Position numbers and translations under genes: made by a program. The notes below the pieces were generated by a model, which had not been told where the DNA came from, made no database searches, and worked only from the letters and a program-made list of their open reading frames with translations. 49,239 nt of DNA from NCBI RefSeq assembly GCF_001578875.1, contig NZ_KQ969506.1, positions 147,589 through 196,827 of the forward strand, in the 5' to 3' direction. The stretch is from Streptococcus sp. DD13 (GTDB lineage Bacteria; Bacillota; Bacilli; Lactobacillales; Streptococcaceae). Shown here piece after piece: positions 38,448 to 47,905 of the stretch. The stretch's first letter is position 1, and each line of letters begins with the position of its first letter.

Positions 38448-39137
38448 ATGAAGCCCCTACAGATTGCGATTGATGGACCTGCTTCTAGTGGGAAATCGAC
38501 GGTTGCCAAAATTGTTGCCCGTCAGTTCGACTATACCTACTTAGATACAGGAGCAATGTACCGTGCAGCCACTTATATTGCCTTGCAAAATGACCTTGGA
38601 CCGGAGGATGTGCTACAGCTGCTAGATTTGTTGGATCGGTATCCCATTAGTTTTGGCCGGGCAGAAAGCGGAGAGCAACTCGTCTTTGTGGGAGATGTGG
38701 AAATTACACATCCGATTCGAGATAACCAAGTAACGAATAATGTGTCCTGGGTGGCTGCTTTAGCACCTGTTCGGGAGAAACTGGTCAAGATGCAGCAAGA
38801 GATCGCAAGCCATGGCGGGATTGTCATGGATGGTCGTGATATCGGGACGGTCGTTCTGCCACAAGCCCAGTTGAAAATCTTTTTGATCGCTTCAGTCGAA
38901 GAAAGGGCAGAACGTCGCTTTAAAGAAAATCAAGCCAAAGGCATTGAGACCGATTTAGAAACCCTCAAAGAAGAGATTGCGCTTCGAGACTATAAAGATA
39001 GCCACCGAGAGGTGTCCCCTTTAAAAGCGGCTCAAGATGCGCTCACCTTTGACACAACAGGAGTATCGATCGAAGGAGTTGTTTCCTTTATTACAGAAAA
39101 AGCAAAAGAAATCCTTGACAAGCAAAAGCAATCATGA
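38448..39137 (+). CDS. cmk: Cytidylate kinase
   Basis: Phosphorylates CMP and dCMP. 229 residues, P-loop GPASSGKST near residues 10-18, [10 protein letters not shown], and [15 protein letters not shown] 38448 is set by AGGAG at 38436-38440 with 7-base spacing. The last codons contain the -35 of the infC promoter. Confidence 0.96.
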   Translation: MKPLQIAIDGPASSGKSTVAKIVARQFDYTYLDTGAMYRAATYIALQNDLGPEDVLQLLDLLDRYPISFGRAESGEQLVFVGDVEITHPIRDNQVTNNVSWVAALAPVREKLVKMQQEIASHGGIVMDGRDIGTVVLPQAQLKIFLIASVEERAERRFKENQAKGIETDLETLKEEIALRDYKDSHREVSPLKAAQDALTFDTTGVSIEGVVSFITEKAKEILDKQKQS

Positions 39138-39143
39138 TAATAT
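39115..39143 (+). promoter_or_regulatory. Promoter of the infC-rpmI-rplT operon
   Basis: TTGACA at 39115-39120, a 17-base spacer and TAATAT at 39138-39143. The -35 lies inside the end of cmk and the -10 just after its stop. Confidence 0.85.
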
Positions 39144-39149
39144 AGGTGT

Positions 39150-39298
39150 ATTGAGAAAAGCAGAAGTGAAAGCTTCTCGCCTTGCGACTAACGTTGTCTG
39201 GCTCTACAGGAAAAGATTTCTTTTAAAGAAAGATTAGATGTGGAGAGCGGACTTGTGTATACAGGTCCGCTTCGTTTTTCTCGAAAAATAAAAAAGAG
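39150..39298 (+). ncRNA. L20-type ribosomal leader of infC
   Basis: The roughly 150-nt leader has the place, length and terminator of the Firmicute L20 leader, in which excess L20 stops transcription of its own operon. A hairpin (AGAAG at 39162-39166 with CTTCT at 39173-39177) is followed by the GACTAACGTTGTCTGGCTCT region and the terminator at 39246. L20 binding is known for the class; I infer it here. Confidence 0.75.
39246..39279 (+). terminator. Attenuator terminator in the infC leader
   Basis: AGCGGACTTG at 39246-39255 pairs with CAGGTCCGCT at 39262-39271 (one G-U), followed by TCGTTTTTC. It lies 20 bases before the infC start, as expected of an attenuator. Confidence 0.82.
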
Positions 39299-39988
39299 GT
39301 GAAAACCATAGCAAAGCAAGATTTGTTCATCAATGATGAAATTCGAGTGCGTGAAGTTCGTCTGATTGGGATTGACGGCGAACAGTTGGGTATTAAACCA
39401 TTAAATGAAGCACAAGCGATTGCTGATGATGCGAATGTTGATTTGGTCTTGATCCAACCGCAAGCGAAGCCACCTGTTGCGAAAATTATGGACTATGGAA
39501 AGTTCAAATTTGAGTATCAGAAAAAACAGAAAGAACAACGGAAAAAACAAAGCGTTGTGACTGTGAAAGAAGTGAGACTGAGTCCGACCATTGATAAAGG
39601 CGACTTTGAAACCAAACTTCGAAATGCTCAAAAGTTCCTTGCAAAAGGAAATAAAGTGAAAGTGTCTATCCGATTTAAGGGTCGGATGATTACCCACAAA
39701 GATGTTGGAGCAAAAGTACTGGCTGAGTTTGCTGAAGCGACACAAGATATCGCAATCATCGAACAACGTGCAAAAATGGATGGACGTCAAATGTTCATGC
39801 AGCTCGCCCCCATCTCAGAAAAAAATAAGAATTGTAAGATAGAAGGAGTATATCATGCCAAAACAAAAACACACCGTGCATCAGCTAAACGTTTTAAACG
39901 GACAGGTTCAGGTGGATTGAAACGCTTCCGCGCCTTTACGTCACACCGTTTCCACGGAAAACGAAAAACAACGTCGTCACTTGCGTAA
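39299..39988 (+). CDS. infC: Translation initiation factor IF-3, stop codon lost by a 1-base deletion
   Basis: IF-3 keeps the 30S subunit free and checks the start codon. Residues 1-173 match streptococcal IF-3 well ([39 protein letters not shown], split in two here by comma, and KGRMITHKD). The start is GTG at 39299. The normal TAA is expected at 39826-39828, giving 176 residues, but the A run at 39819-39825 has seven A where eight are needed, so the frame runs on to 39988 and reads through most of L35 in its frame. The product as written is a 229-residue IF-3/L35 hybrid. Sequencing error is the likeliest cause. Confidence 0.85.
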   Translation: MKTIAKQDLFINDEIRVREVRLIGIDGEQLGIKPLNEAQAIADDANVDLVLIQPQAKPPVAKIMDYGKFKFEYQKKQKEQRKKQSVVTVKEVRLSPTIDKGDFETKLRNAQKFLAKGNKVKVSIRFKGRMITHKDVGAKVLAEFAEATQDIAIIEQRAKMDGRQMFMQLAPISEKNKNCKIEGVYHAKTKTHRASAKRFKRTGSGGLKRFRAFTSHRFHGKRKTTSSLA

Positions 39989-40052
39989 AGCAGGAATGGT
40001 ACATGCTGGTGACTTCAAACGTATCAAGTCCATGTTGACTCAAATGCGTTAA
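39855..40052 (+). pseudogene. rpmI: Ribosomal protein L35, frameshifted at three A runs
   Basis: ATG 39855 stands behind AGAAGGAG at 39841-39848 and the stop is TAA 40050-40052. The L35 peptide is recognisable in pieces: [34 protein letters not shown], then [17 protein letters not shown]. Frames change at 39865-39869 (five A, six expected), 39958-39961 (four A, five expected) and 39964-39968 (five A, six expected). With three A restored it would be the normal 66 residues. L35 is part of the 50S subunit, and such damage is unlikely to be tolerated. Confidence 0.85.
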
Positions 40053-40106
40053 TCAGCTGGAAGTATTGGAATAGACTATTAAAGGATTTATTGGAGGAAT
40101 ATAGAA

Positions 40107-40466
40107 ATGGCACGTGTTAAAGGTGGCGTTGTTTCACGTAAACGTCGTAAACGTATTTTAAAATTAGCTAAAGGTTACTATGGAGCAAAACACATCTTGT
40201 TCCGTACTGCAAAAGAGCAAGTAATGAACTCTTACTACTATGCATACCGTGACCGTCGTCAAAAGAAACGTGATTTCCGTAAATTGTGGATTACACGTAT
40301 CAATGCAGCAGCTCGTTTGAACGGACTTTCATACTCACAATTGATGCATGGTTTGAAATTGGCTGAGATCGAAGTAAACCGTAAAATGCTTGCAGACTTA
40401 GCAGTGAACGATGCAGCAGCTTTCACAGCTCTTGCAGATGCAGCTAAAGCAAAACTTGGTAAATAA
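40107..40466 (+). CDS. rplT: Ribosomal protein L20
   Basis: 119 residues, intact: [36 protein letters not shown] and [20 protein letters not shown] 50S assembly protein and, in Firmicutes, the repressor of the infC leader. GGAGG precedes the start. It follows rpmI by 54 bases. Confidence 0.98.
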
Positions 40467-40468
40467 TT

Positions 40469-40497
40469 AAAAAGGATGGGGGAACCCATCTTTTTTT
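40469..40497 (+). terminator. Intrinsic terminator of the infC operon
   Basis: AAAAAGGATGGG pairs with CCCATCTTTTTT (one G-U) around GGAA, ending in a run of T. From here to 40702 I see no gene on either strand. Confidence 0.9.
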
Positions 40498-40696
40498 GCT
40501 TGTCCTAAAGTCACACAGGAATCCCCTCGAGCTGCTTGTTTACTCTTGGAGAATACACTAGCCCAGTCAGTATATTTGGATAGCTGTGTCTATGAACTTA
40601 ACGGAGTCCTTATAAAAGGTCATCCGTCAAGTCTTACCTAAGCTCTGTCTAGGATAAGAAAGGTTTCAAACATAGCCTTTCAACTTGTCTCTCTCT

Positions 40697-40739
40697 TTAA
40701 AAAAATCCCTCAGTTCACTAATCAAGAACTGAGGGATTT
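40697..40739 (-). terminator. Intrinsic terminator of ltaS
   Basis: AAATCCCTCAGTTC at 40703-40716 pairs perfectly over 14 bp with GAACTGAGGGATTT at 40726-40739. On the minus strand the stem is followed by a T tract (A run at 40699-40705), so it ends the ltaS transcript. Confidence 0.92.
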
Positions 40740-40781
40740 GCTTGAGATGATCCTTTTTTCGTCAAAAGGATACTAGAAAGA

Positions 40782-42947
40782 CTAGTTGGAGCTCGTAGAA
40801 GTGCTAGACGAAGTGCTGGAATCCGGGTTGAGTTCCTGGTAGGTCGGAGACTTGAACAAATCCACCGTCGACTTGCCGAGTTGGCTATAGAGGGAGGTTG
40901 ATTTTTTTCCACGCTCTTGTTCTGTGGCTATTAAACGCTCCATTGAATTTTGATAGTTATAGTCTTCTGGACGGATAGGATTGATTCCATTGTTCAAGAA
41001 ACGCAGGAGATCACCTGTTTGCACTGCATCACTCATCTTCAGTTGAGTCGCTGCAGCAGTTTTGGCAGCATCAATTTCTGCTTGTGTCGTTTCGTCTGGA
41101 TTTGTAATTTCTTCTCCAGTTTGCGTGTTGTAAATGCGCTCCGCATAGCTGGTAAATTTCGGTGTAATGTAGGTGTCACTATTTCGAAAAGCAACGACTT
41201 GTTGATTGTCAGGCGAGAGCAAATCTTGTCCCATTTGGATAAAGTTGCTCGAATCAATCCCCAAGATATGCTCTAAGGTCGGAAGGGCATCCACCTCTCC
41301 TCCATAGGTGCTAACGATATGCCCCTTGTCCATTCCTGGGACAACGACCATATATGGCACGCGTTGCATCATAGCATTATCGTATTGTGACCAGGTTTCC
41401 GTATTTTTGCCAAGAAGAGGAGCGAGACTCGGATTACGAGAATTGGAAATACCGTAATGGTCCCCATAAAGGACAATCACAGAATTTTCATAGAGGCCCG
41501 CCGCCTTGAGATAATCAAAGAAATCTTTGACAGATGAATCAAGGTAATTGGCAGTTGAGAAGTAACCGTTTATGGTGACGTCATCTGTTGTGGCATAAGG
41601 GAAACCAGTCTCGGACCCTTTCAAATTTCCATCAAAAGGATAGTGATTGGTCACCGTGATATACTTCGCATAAAAAGGTTGTTGGAGACGTTCTAGATAT
41701 TTGATGGAGTCATGGAACATAATCTTGTCATTCAAGCCATATTCGAAGGAGTTTTCGCTTGTCGCTTCAGAAAAATAGGATTGGTCAAAGAAATAATGGT
41801 AGCCCCATTGTTTGTAGGCATTGTTTCGGTTCCAGAAGGTCCCTTTGTTTCCGTGGAAGACAGCGGAGTCTTGATAACCGTATTGTTGGAGAATGTGTGG
41901 TGCAGCCTGCTGGGTATTGGATCCTGCGTACTGTACCATAAAGGAGCCTTCTGGTAACCCAAAGAGGGAATTCTCAAAAAGCGTTTCTGCATCAGAGGTT
42001 TTACCTGCTTTAACTTGGTGGAAGAAGTTAGAAAAAGCAAAGGTTTCTTTTGAGTGGTAAAGCGAGTTTAGAAACGGAGTGACTTCATACTCTTTACCAT
42101 CTGATTGGAGTTTAAAGTCGATGAGAAATTGTTGGAAACTTTCCAAATGAATATAGATGACATTGCGTCCTTTTCCAATTCCGAAGTATTCGGGGTTTGG
42201 TTTTGCATAATGCTGCTTGACATATTCTTGAACAGTCTTTAAATCATCAGAGTTCGCTTGCATCCGCGTTTGTTGTGTCTTGTAAACTTGGTTTGCATTA
42301 TAAGCGATAAAAGCTGGTAATCCTAAGGAACGGACGACCTGGGTATTGGAGAATCCCCGACTCAAAAGCTCGGGTCTTTCCATCTCGGCGATAAATAAGT
42401 TTCCGGTAAAGAGCATAGCTGATAGAGCCGTAACTGCAAAACTGGCACGTTTATTAAAGGGACGTTTGTCTGTCTTAAATTTCTTCCGCACCAAGAGATA
42501 ACCAAAGAAGACAAAGTCTATCAGATAAAACAAATCTGTTACGTGAACCATTTTGAAGACCATATCTGAAATTCCTGCCGAAACACTGGAACTGGCCATC
42601 ATGGTGGAGATGGTGATGTAGTCTGAGAATTCTCGGAAATAAATCACGTTGGCAAAGAGCCAACCAAACAAGGAAAGATAGATAAGGAAGGACAACCAAT
42701 AGAAGATTTTTGTATTTTTTATGTAGAGAGCAAGCCCAATTAATAACAATCCAAGAGGGATGGGATTAATGGCTGCAATGAACCACTGGAGATGGCCTTG
42801 TCCTGTTTTGGTAAAGACAATTTCGAGGTGGTTGAAGTCAATAATATAGGCAAACAAGGTCTTCGCCCAATAGATGAGAACGAGAGCAAGGACAAAACCG
42901 AGTCTCGTTTTAAAAAAAGTAGAGATTTTTTTTAATACATTTTTCAC
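40782..42947 (-). CDS. ltaS: Lipoteichoic acid synthase family protein
   Basis: Polymerises glycerol phosphate from phosphatidylglycerol on the outer face of the membrane. 721 residues: five membrane segments within the first 200, then an extracellular sulfatase-fold domain. The active-site Thr317 is in GKTSDAE; metal-binding parts include IHLESFQQF and VLYGDHYGIS. The C-terminus ends in a Ser/Thr-only tail of about 15 residues. The start is GTG at 42947; there is no better ATG nearby. It is the only large gene on this strand and is divergent from the next operon. Confidence 0.92.
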   Translation of the reverse strand: MKNVLKKISTFFKTRLGFVLALVLIYWAKTLFAYIIDFNHLEIVFTKTGQGHLQWFIAAINPIPLGLLLIGLALYIKNTKIFYWLSFLIYLSLFGWLFANVIYFREFSDYITISTMMASSSVSAGISDMVFKMVHVTDLFYLIDFVFFGYLLVRKKFKTDKRPFNKRASFAVTALSAMLFTGNLFIAEMERPELLSRGFSNTQVVRSLGLPAFIAYNANQVYKTQQTRMQANSDDLKTVQEYVKQHYAKPNPEYFGIGKGRNVIYIHLESFQQFLIDFKLQSDGKEYEVTPFLNSLYHSKETFAFSNFFHQVKAGKTSDAETLFENSLFGLPEGSFMVQYAGSNTQQAAPHILQQYGYQDSAVFHGNKGTFWNRNNAYKQWGYHYFFDQSYFSEATSENSFEYGLNDKIMFHDSIKYLERLQQPFYAKYITVTNHYPFDGNLKGSETGFPYATTDDVTINGYFSTANYLDSSVKDFFDYLKAAGLYENSVIVLYGDHYGISNSRNPSLAPLLGKNTETWSQYDNAMMQRVPYMVVVPGMDKGHIVSTYGGEVDALPTLEHILGIDSSNFIQMGQDLLSPDNQQVVAFRNSDTYITPKFTSYAERIYNTQTGEEITNPDETTQAEIDAAKTAAATQLKMSDAVQTGDLLRFLNNGINPIRPEDYNYQNSMERLIATEQERGKKSTSLYSQLGKSTVDLFKSPTYQELNPDSSTSSSTSTSSN

Positions 42948-42993
42948 AATTGAACCCCATTCTATACTTTTCTTTTCTTAGATAATCAACTCC

Positions 42994-42999
42994 ATTATA
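42994..42999 (-). promoter_or_regulatory. Extended -10 promoter of ltaS
   Basis: On the minus strand this reads TGGTATAATGG: TATAAT with TGG before it. The -35 is poor. It is about 47 bases upstream of the GTG start. Confidence 0.7.
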
Positions 43000-43044
43000 C
43001 CACATTTTTATAAAGTAAGAACTGGAAAGGGTGCTGAGTTTAGT

Positions 43045-43073
43045 TTGTGCCTTAAGAGGGTTTTTGGTATAAT
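43045..43073 (+). promoter_or_regulatory. Promoter of the rlm-aroD-aroC-tyrA operon
   Basis: TTGTGC at 43045-43050, a 17-base spacer and a perfect TATAAT at 43068-43073. The predicted transcript start is at about 43079-43081, which is the start codon itself. Confidence 0.8.
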
Positions 43074-43080
43074 CATAAGT

Positions 43081-44244
43081 ATGAAAACAATCAAAATGAA
43101 TCAGGCAGCAGAAAAAAAGATTCAGCAAGGAATTCAATTGCTCGATGTTGAAGACTTGGCATCGGTTCAGTTGGAAAATGAAGTGGTAGAATTGCTGTCT
43201 GAGACAGGAACGAGCTTAGGGATGGCTTATCTGTCTAGGGAAAATAAGGGTGGAGGTTGGCTGATTTCTGAGAAGGTCCGACCTCTGGATCAGGCATTTT
43301 TTATCCAATTATTCCAAAGGGCGCGTCAGAAGAGGAGTCGTTATGAGGAGTCTGGTCATACCACGGCTTATCGGCTGTTTAACCAAGATGGAGATTTTTT
43401 CGGAGGCCTAACGATTGATCGTTATGGCGACTATGCGCTCTTTACATGGTACAATCCTTTTGTTTACCAACTGCGGCAACGAATCGCCGATGCTTTTTTT
43501 CACGTCTATCCGGATGTGAAGGGAGCCTATGAGAAAATTCGGTTTCAAGGAGTAGACTATGAGTCCGGTCATCTTAGAGGGGAAGAAGCGCCAGACCAGT
43601 TTTTGATCTTAGAAAACGGTGTTTCCTACCAGGTATTTTTAAATGATGGCTTGATGACGGGAATTTTTCTTGATCAACATGAAACGAGGGGACGCTTGGT
43701 GGATGGTCTTGCGGCTGGGAAATCCGTCCTCAATCTTTTCTCTTATACAGCAGCCTTTTCAGTAGCTGCTAGTATCGGAGGGGCCACTTCGACGACGTCA
43801 GTTGATTTGGCCAAGCGGTCCAAGGAACTGTCCATGGCTCATTTTGTGGCAAATGGCCTCCCACTAGACCCTCATCGTTTTGTGGTCATGGATGTCTTTG
43901 ATTATTACCGATATGCTAAGCGACATGGCTTAAGCTATGACCTGATCATTTTAGATCCTCCAAGTTTTGCTCGCAATAAAAAGCGACGTTTTTCTGTCGC
44001 AAAGGATTTTCATATATTGGTTGCAGAAGCTGCTGATTTGCTAAATCCAGAAGGTATCTTGATCGCCTCAACCAATGCGGCCAATCTTCCGATCCATAAG
44101 TTTAGAAAGCAGATTGAAAAAGGGTTGCAGGGTCATGCTTTCCAAGTCTTGGAGAGTGATCGCTTGCCTGCGGATTTTTCTATCAATAGTAACGATGAAA
44201 GAAGTAATTATCTAAAAGTAATTACAATCAAGGTGAATAAATGA
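43081..44244 (+). CDS. RlmI-like class I SAM-dependent rRNA methyltransferase
   Basis: 387 residues. N-terminal PUA-like region, then [20 protein letters not shown], split as RLFNQDGD and GGLTIDRYG, and a Rossmann methyltransferase with [13 protein letters not shown] (motif I) and [12 protein letters not shown] (the DPPSF motif of m5C enzymes). Probably methylates a cytosine in 23S rRNA, by relation to RlmI. The start ATG lies only 7 bases after the -10 box, with no ribosome site, so the mRNA would be leaderless. Its end overlaps aroD by 4 bases. Confidence 0.85.
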   Translation: MKTIKMNQAAEKKIQQGIQLLDVEDLASVQLENEVVELLSETGTSLGMAYLSRENKGGGWLISEKVRPLDQAFFIQLFQRARQKRSRYEESGHTTAYRLFNQDGDFFGGLTIDRYGDYALFTWYNPFVYQLRQRIADAFFHVYPDVKGAYEKIRFQGVDYESGHLRGEEAPDQFLILENGVSYQVFLNDGLMTGIFLDQHETRGRLVDGLAAGKSVLNLFSYTAAFSVAASIGGATSTTSVDLAKRSKELSMAHFVANGLPLDPHRFVVMDVFDYYRYAKRHGLSYDLIILDPPSFARNKKRRFSVAKDFHILVAEAADLLNPEGILIASTNAANLPIHKFRKQIEKGLQGHAFQVLESDRLPADFSINSNDERSNYLKVITIKVNK

Positions 44245-44921
44245 AAATAGTTCTTCCAATTATGCCTCGATCGATTGAAGAGGTGGCCAGTATTGATCGC
44301 GAAAAGCTAATGGATGCCGATATGATTGAATGGCGGGCGGATTATCTGCCGAAAGATCAAATTTTGTCAGTTGCGGCAGCGGTATTTGAATTGTGTGCCG
44401 GTTTAGAGGTCATCTTTACCATCCGGACACGTGAAGAGGGTGGCCAGATGACCATCTCGTCTGAGGAATATGTTGCCTTAATTAAGGAAGTTGCGCATAT
44501 CTACCAGCCAGATTACCTGGATTTCGAATATTTTACCCACAAAGACGTCTTCTCTGAAATGCTGGAATTTCCCAACCTCATCTTGTCCTACCATAATGTG
44601 GAAGAAACTCCAGAAAACTTCATGGAGTTAATGTCTGAGCTGACCAGTCTTTCTCCTGCTGTCGTCAAAATGGCGGTCATGCCAAAAACAGAACAGGACG
44701 TTCTAGACATGATGAATTTTACGAGAGGATTTAAGACCCTAAATGCAGAGCAAGTCTTTGTGACGGTGTCATTGGGAGAATTAGGGAAAATCTCCCGTTT
44801 AGCCGGTCACATCACGGGGTCTAGTTGGACCTATGCTAGTCTGGAGGAAAACAAAGCCCCAGGACAGATTACCATCAGCCACATGAAACAATTCTTACAA
44901 GTATTGGAGACAAAAGAATGA
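44241..44921 (+). CDS. aroD: 3-dehydroquinate dehydratase, type I
   Basis: Third step of the shikimate pathway. 226 residues. The Schiff-base Lys is Lys143 in [10 protein letters not shown] and the general-base His is His118 in [15 protein letters not shown] and TIRTREEGG are further type I motifs. Coupled by 4-base overlaps to the methyltransferase gene before and aroC after. Confidence 0.96.
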   Translation: MKIVLPIMPRSIEEVASIDREKLMDADMIEWRADYLPKDQILSVAAAVFELCAGLEVIFTIRTREEGGQMTISSEEYVALIKEVAHIYQPDYLDFEYFTHKDVFSEMLEFPNLILSYHNVEETPENFMELMSELTSLSPAVVKMAVMPKTEQDVLDMMNFTRGFKTLNAEQVFVTVSLGELGKISRLAGHITGSSWTYASLEENKAPGQITISHMKQFLQVLETKE

Positions 44922-46084
44922 GATACTTAACAGCGGGTGAGTCCCATGGGCCTCGCTTAACAGCGATAATAGAGGGCATTCCAGCTGGTTTGTCCCTATC
45001 GGCAGAAGATATCAATCAGGAGTTAAAGAGGCGACAAGGTGGCTATGGCCGTGGTGGTCGGATGAAGATTGAAAGTGATCGCGTGGACATCTCCTCGGGC
45101 GTTCGTCATGGCAAGACAACAGGCGCGCCGATTACACTTTCGGTCATCAATAAAGATCATGAAAAATGGCTGGATATCATGTCTGTAGAGGATATTGAAG
45201 ACCGGCTCAAATCGAAACGTCGCATTACTCATCCTCGTCCAGGACATGCGGATCTGGTCGGAGGAATGAAGTATCGTTTTTCAGATTTGCGGAATTCTCT
45301 CGAGCGTTCATCTGCTCGTGAGACGACGATGCGAGTAGCAGTTGGAGCGGTTGCGAAGCGCTTGTTGGAAGAGCTACAAATAGAGATGGCCAATCATGTC
45401 GTCGTCTTTGGTGGAAAAGAAGTTGAGGTACCGGATCGTCTGACTGTTTCTGAGATCAAGTCTCAAGCAGGTCAGTCTGAAGTATCGATTGTCAATCCTA
45501 AGCGAGAACAAGAAATTAAAGACTATATTGACCAGATTAAGCGCGATGGGGATACCATTGGTGGAGTGGTCGAGACAGTGGTCGAAGGGGTCCCAGCAGG
45601 CTTAGGTTCCTATGTTCATTGGGACAAAAAGCTAGATGGAAAGATTGCACAGGCCGTTGTGTCCATCAATGCCTTTAAAGGGGTTGAGTTTGGACTTGGA
45701 TTTCAAGCAGGTTCTTTAAAAGGAAGTCAAGTCATGGACGAAATTATCTGGAGTGAAGGAGAGGGCTACAGCCGTGGCAGCAATCGCTTAGGTGGCTTCG
45801 AAGGCGGGATGACCAATGGCCAACCCTTGATCATCAGAGGGGTCATGAAGCCGATTCCAACTCTCTACAAGCCTTTGATGTCTGTTGACATCGATACTCA
45901 TGAGCCCTACAAAGCAACCGTTGAGCGCTCAGATCCGACGGCTCTTCCAGCAGCTGGTGTAGTGATGGAAGCTGTCGTAGCGACTGTTTTAGCTCAGGAA
46001 ATCCTGGAGAAGTTTTCATCCGATAATCTGGAAGAATTGAAAGTGGCGGTGGAACAGTACCGTACTTATGTAAAAGAGTTTTAA
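44918..46084 (+). CDS. aroC: Chorismate synthase
   Basis: Last step to chorismate, needing reduced FMN. 388 residues with the signatures GESHGPRL (His10), [28 protein letters not shown] and the C-terminal [11 protein letters not shown]. In the aroD-aroC-tyrA order, each gene joined closely to the next. Confidence 0.97.
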   Translation: MRYLTAGESHGPRLTAIIEGIPAGLSLSAEDINQELKRRQGGYGRGGRMKIESDRVDISSGVRHGKTTGAPITLSVINKDHEKWLDIMSVEDIEDRLKSKRRITHPRPGHADLVGGMKYRFSDLRNSLERSSARETTMRVAVGAVAKRLLEELQIEMANHVVVFGGKEVEVPDRLTVSEIKSQAGQSEVSIVNPKREQEIKDYIDQIKRDGDTIGGVVETVVEGVPAGLGSYVHWDKKLDGKIAQAVVSINAFKGVEFGLGFQAGSLKGSQVMDEIIWSEGEGYSRGSNRLGGFEGGMTNGQPLIIRGVMKPIPTLYKPLMSVDIDTHEPYKATVERSDPTALPAAGVVMEAVVATVLAQEILEKFSSDNLEELKVAVEQYRTYVKEF

Positions 46085-46090
46085 TACGAT

Positions 46091-47203
46091 ATGCACCATA
46101 CGACGAACCAAGTCTTTATCATTGGTCTAGGCCTTATCGGATCATCGCTTGCGCTGGGAATCAAACGGGATCACCCAGAGGTCACGACCATTGGCTATGA
46201 CCGATCAGAGCGGACGCGCACTATCTGCTTAGAAAAAGGAATTGTTGATCACGTAGTAGACTGCTTGGATGAGGGCTTAACCAATGCGACTGTCATTTTT
46301 TTGGCCGTTCCAATCAAGGAAACCGTGGAGATGATAAACTATCTAGCTCAAGCTGATTTGAGGGAAGGTGTCCTGATCACGGATACTGGATCCACCAAGC
46401 TTGAAATCGTCGCAGCAGCAGAGAAGGAGTTGGCTTCGCGCGGGATTTCCTTTATTGGAGGTCATCCCATGGCGGGGAGTCATAAGTCTGGTCCCCTTGC
46501 AGCCGATGTCAATCTATTTGAAAATGCTTATTATATCCTGACGCCCACTGCAACTACGCCGGTGGAAGAGCTGGTTTTTTTAAAGGACCTCTTGAGCGGA
46601 TTACATGCTCGTTTTATCGAAATTCAGGCAGCTGAGCACGATCGGGTGACCAGTCAGATTTCCCACTTTCCGCACGTTCTTTCGGCTAGTTTGATGGAAC
46701 AGGCCAGTCATTATGCAGAAGGACATGGCTTGACCAACCAGTTTGCAGCTGGCGCCTTTCGGGATATGACACGGATTGCTGAGAGTGAGCCGGCTATGTG
46801 GACAGCGATCCTTTTGTCCAATCAAGAAGCCATTTTAGATCGGATTCGGGACTTTCAAGCACGGTTGGATCGAATTGCCCAGCTCATTCAAAATGGAAAC
46901 CAGGAAAGCATCTGGAATTACTTTGACAATGCACGTTCTCGCCGTCAAAGTATGGAAATCCATAAACGGGGTGGGGTCGAATCTGGCTTTGATATCTTTG
47001 TCAATGTTCCCGATAAGGAAGATGTCATTCTTTCTATTCTCGAATTGTTGCGGGGAACTTCCCTCGTCAACATGCATATCAATGAAGAAAACCGAGAGGA
47101 TATTGATGGGATTTTACAAATCACCTTTAAGAATATCAAAGACAGAGATACTGCAAAGCGCTTGATTGAAGAAAAAACGAGTTACCAAGTGACTGTAAAA
47201 TAG
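46091..47203 (+). CDS. tyrA: Prephenate dehydrogenase
   Basis: Converts prephenate to 4-hydroxyphenylpyruvate on the way to tyrosine. 370 residues: NAD motif GLGLIGSSLA near residues 12-21, TDTGSTK, GGHPMAGSHKSG, SQISHFPHV, and a C-terminal ACT-like domain (from about 300) that may sense tyrosine. It starts 6 bases after aroC. Confidence 0.95.
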   Translation: MHHTTNQVFIIGLGLIGSSLALGIKRDHPEVTTIGYDRSERTRTICLEKGIVDHVVDCLDEGLTNATVIFLAVPIKETVEMINYLAQADLREGVLITDTGSTKLEIVAAAEKELASRGISFIGGHPMAGSHKSGPLAADVNLFENAYYILTPTATTPVEELVFLKDLLSGLHARFIEIQAAEHDRVTSQISHFPHVLSASLMEQASHYAEGHGLTNQFAAGAFRDMTRIAESEPAMWTAILLSNQEAILDRIRDFQARLDRIAQLIQNGNQESIWNYFDNARSRRQSMEIHKRGGVESGFDIFVNVPDKEDVILSILELLRGTSLVNMHINEENREDIDGILQITFKNIKDRDTAKRLIEEKTSYQVTVK

Positions 47204-47250
47204 CCTTGTATGGCTGGAGACAAGATGGAAAAATATAAAAGGAGAATCAC

Positions 47251-47589
47251 ATGACACAAAATATATACGATATAGCCAACCAGTTGGAAAGAGCGATTCG
47301 TGAATTGCCGGAATACCAAGCTGTCGTAACAGCGAAGGCGAAGGTAGATGCAGATGCAGCCTCTAAGCAAATCTTGGAAGACTATGTAGCCTTTAATCAG
47401 GCACTTCAGTTGCAGTTGCAGTCTGGTCAGATGCCCGGAGAAGAAGAGCAAGCAAAAATGCAAGATTTTCAAGGAAAGATCCAGAGTCATTCGGACTTGA
47501 TGGAGTATTTTAATAAACAACAACAGCTATCTGTTTATGTTGCAGATATTGAAAAGATTATCTTTTCGCCTCTTCAAGACTTGATGTAG
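47251..47589 (+). CDS. YlbF/YmcA family protein
   Basis: 112 residues, all helical, rich in Gln, with no membrane segment. In Bacillus the relatives YlbF and YmcA work with RNase Y, but whether this member does so is unknown. An AAAGGAG site precedes the start. I see no clear terminator after it before the transporter promoter. Confidence 0.82.
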   Translation: MTQNIYDIANQLERAIRELPEYQAVVTAKAKVDADAASKQILEDYVAFNQALQLQLQSGQMPGEEEQAKMQDFQGKIQSHSDLMEYFNKQQQLSVYVADIEKIIFSPLQDLM

Positions 47590-47650
47590 GCGAGAAATCC
47601 ACCTATAAATGAGGGAAAAGCCTTAAAAATCGGATTTTTCAAAAAAATGT

Positions 47651-47679
47651 TTGACAAATCATCTTGAATACGTTAAGAT
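47651..47679 (+). promoter_or_regulatory. Promoter of the TrpX-like transporter
   Basis: TTGACA at 47651-47656, a 17-base spacer, TAAGAT at 47674-47679. Transcription should begin near 47686, giving a leader of about 290 nt. Confidence 0.85.
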
Positions 47680-47709
47680 GGGTATATTAAATTGAAAGTG
47701 ACCAGTTAA

Positions 47710-47769
47710 ATGAAGCAGATCCAACATATGACTTCTACCCGATTTTATTACTTTAGCTTTATGAGATAG
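47710..47769 (+). CDS. Putative leader peptide rich in Phe and Tyr
   Basis: A 19-codon frame, MKQIQHMTSTRFYYFSFMR, then TAG. Codons 12-17 read Phe-Tyr-Tyr-Phe-Ser-Phe. The codons for Tyr, Phe and Ser coincide with the ACTTTAGC arm at 47750-47757 and the stop touches the next hairpin at 47769. It lies about 25 bases after the predicted transcript start. The ribosome site is weak (GAAAGTG at about 47693). I infer that a ribosome stalled here when Phe or Tyr is scarce changes the downstream fold. Confidence 0.55.
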   Translation: MKQIQHMTSTRFYYFSFMR

Positions 47770-47905
47770 TGTTTGTTCTATTTTGAGATACAAACACGCT
47801 ACAACAACTTGTTTGTATCTATATGGCTAAAGTTCTTTATGATGGGTCCATGTAGATGTATATCTAAATGGGTCTGCAGTATACTATCTGTTTTTGTATT
47901 CTTCT

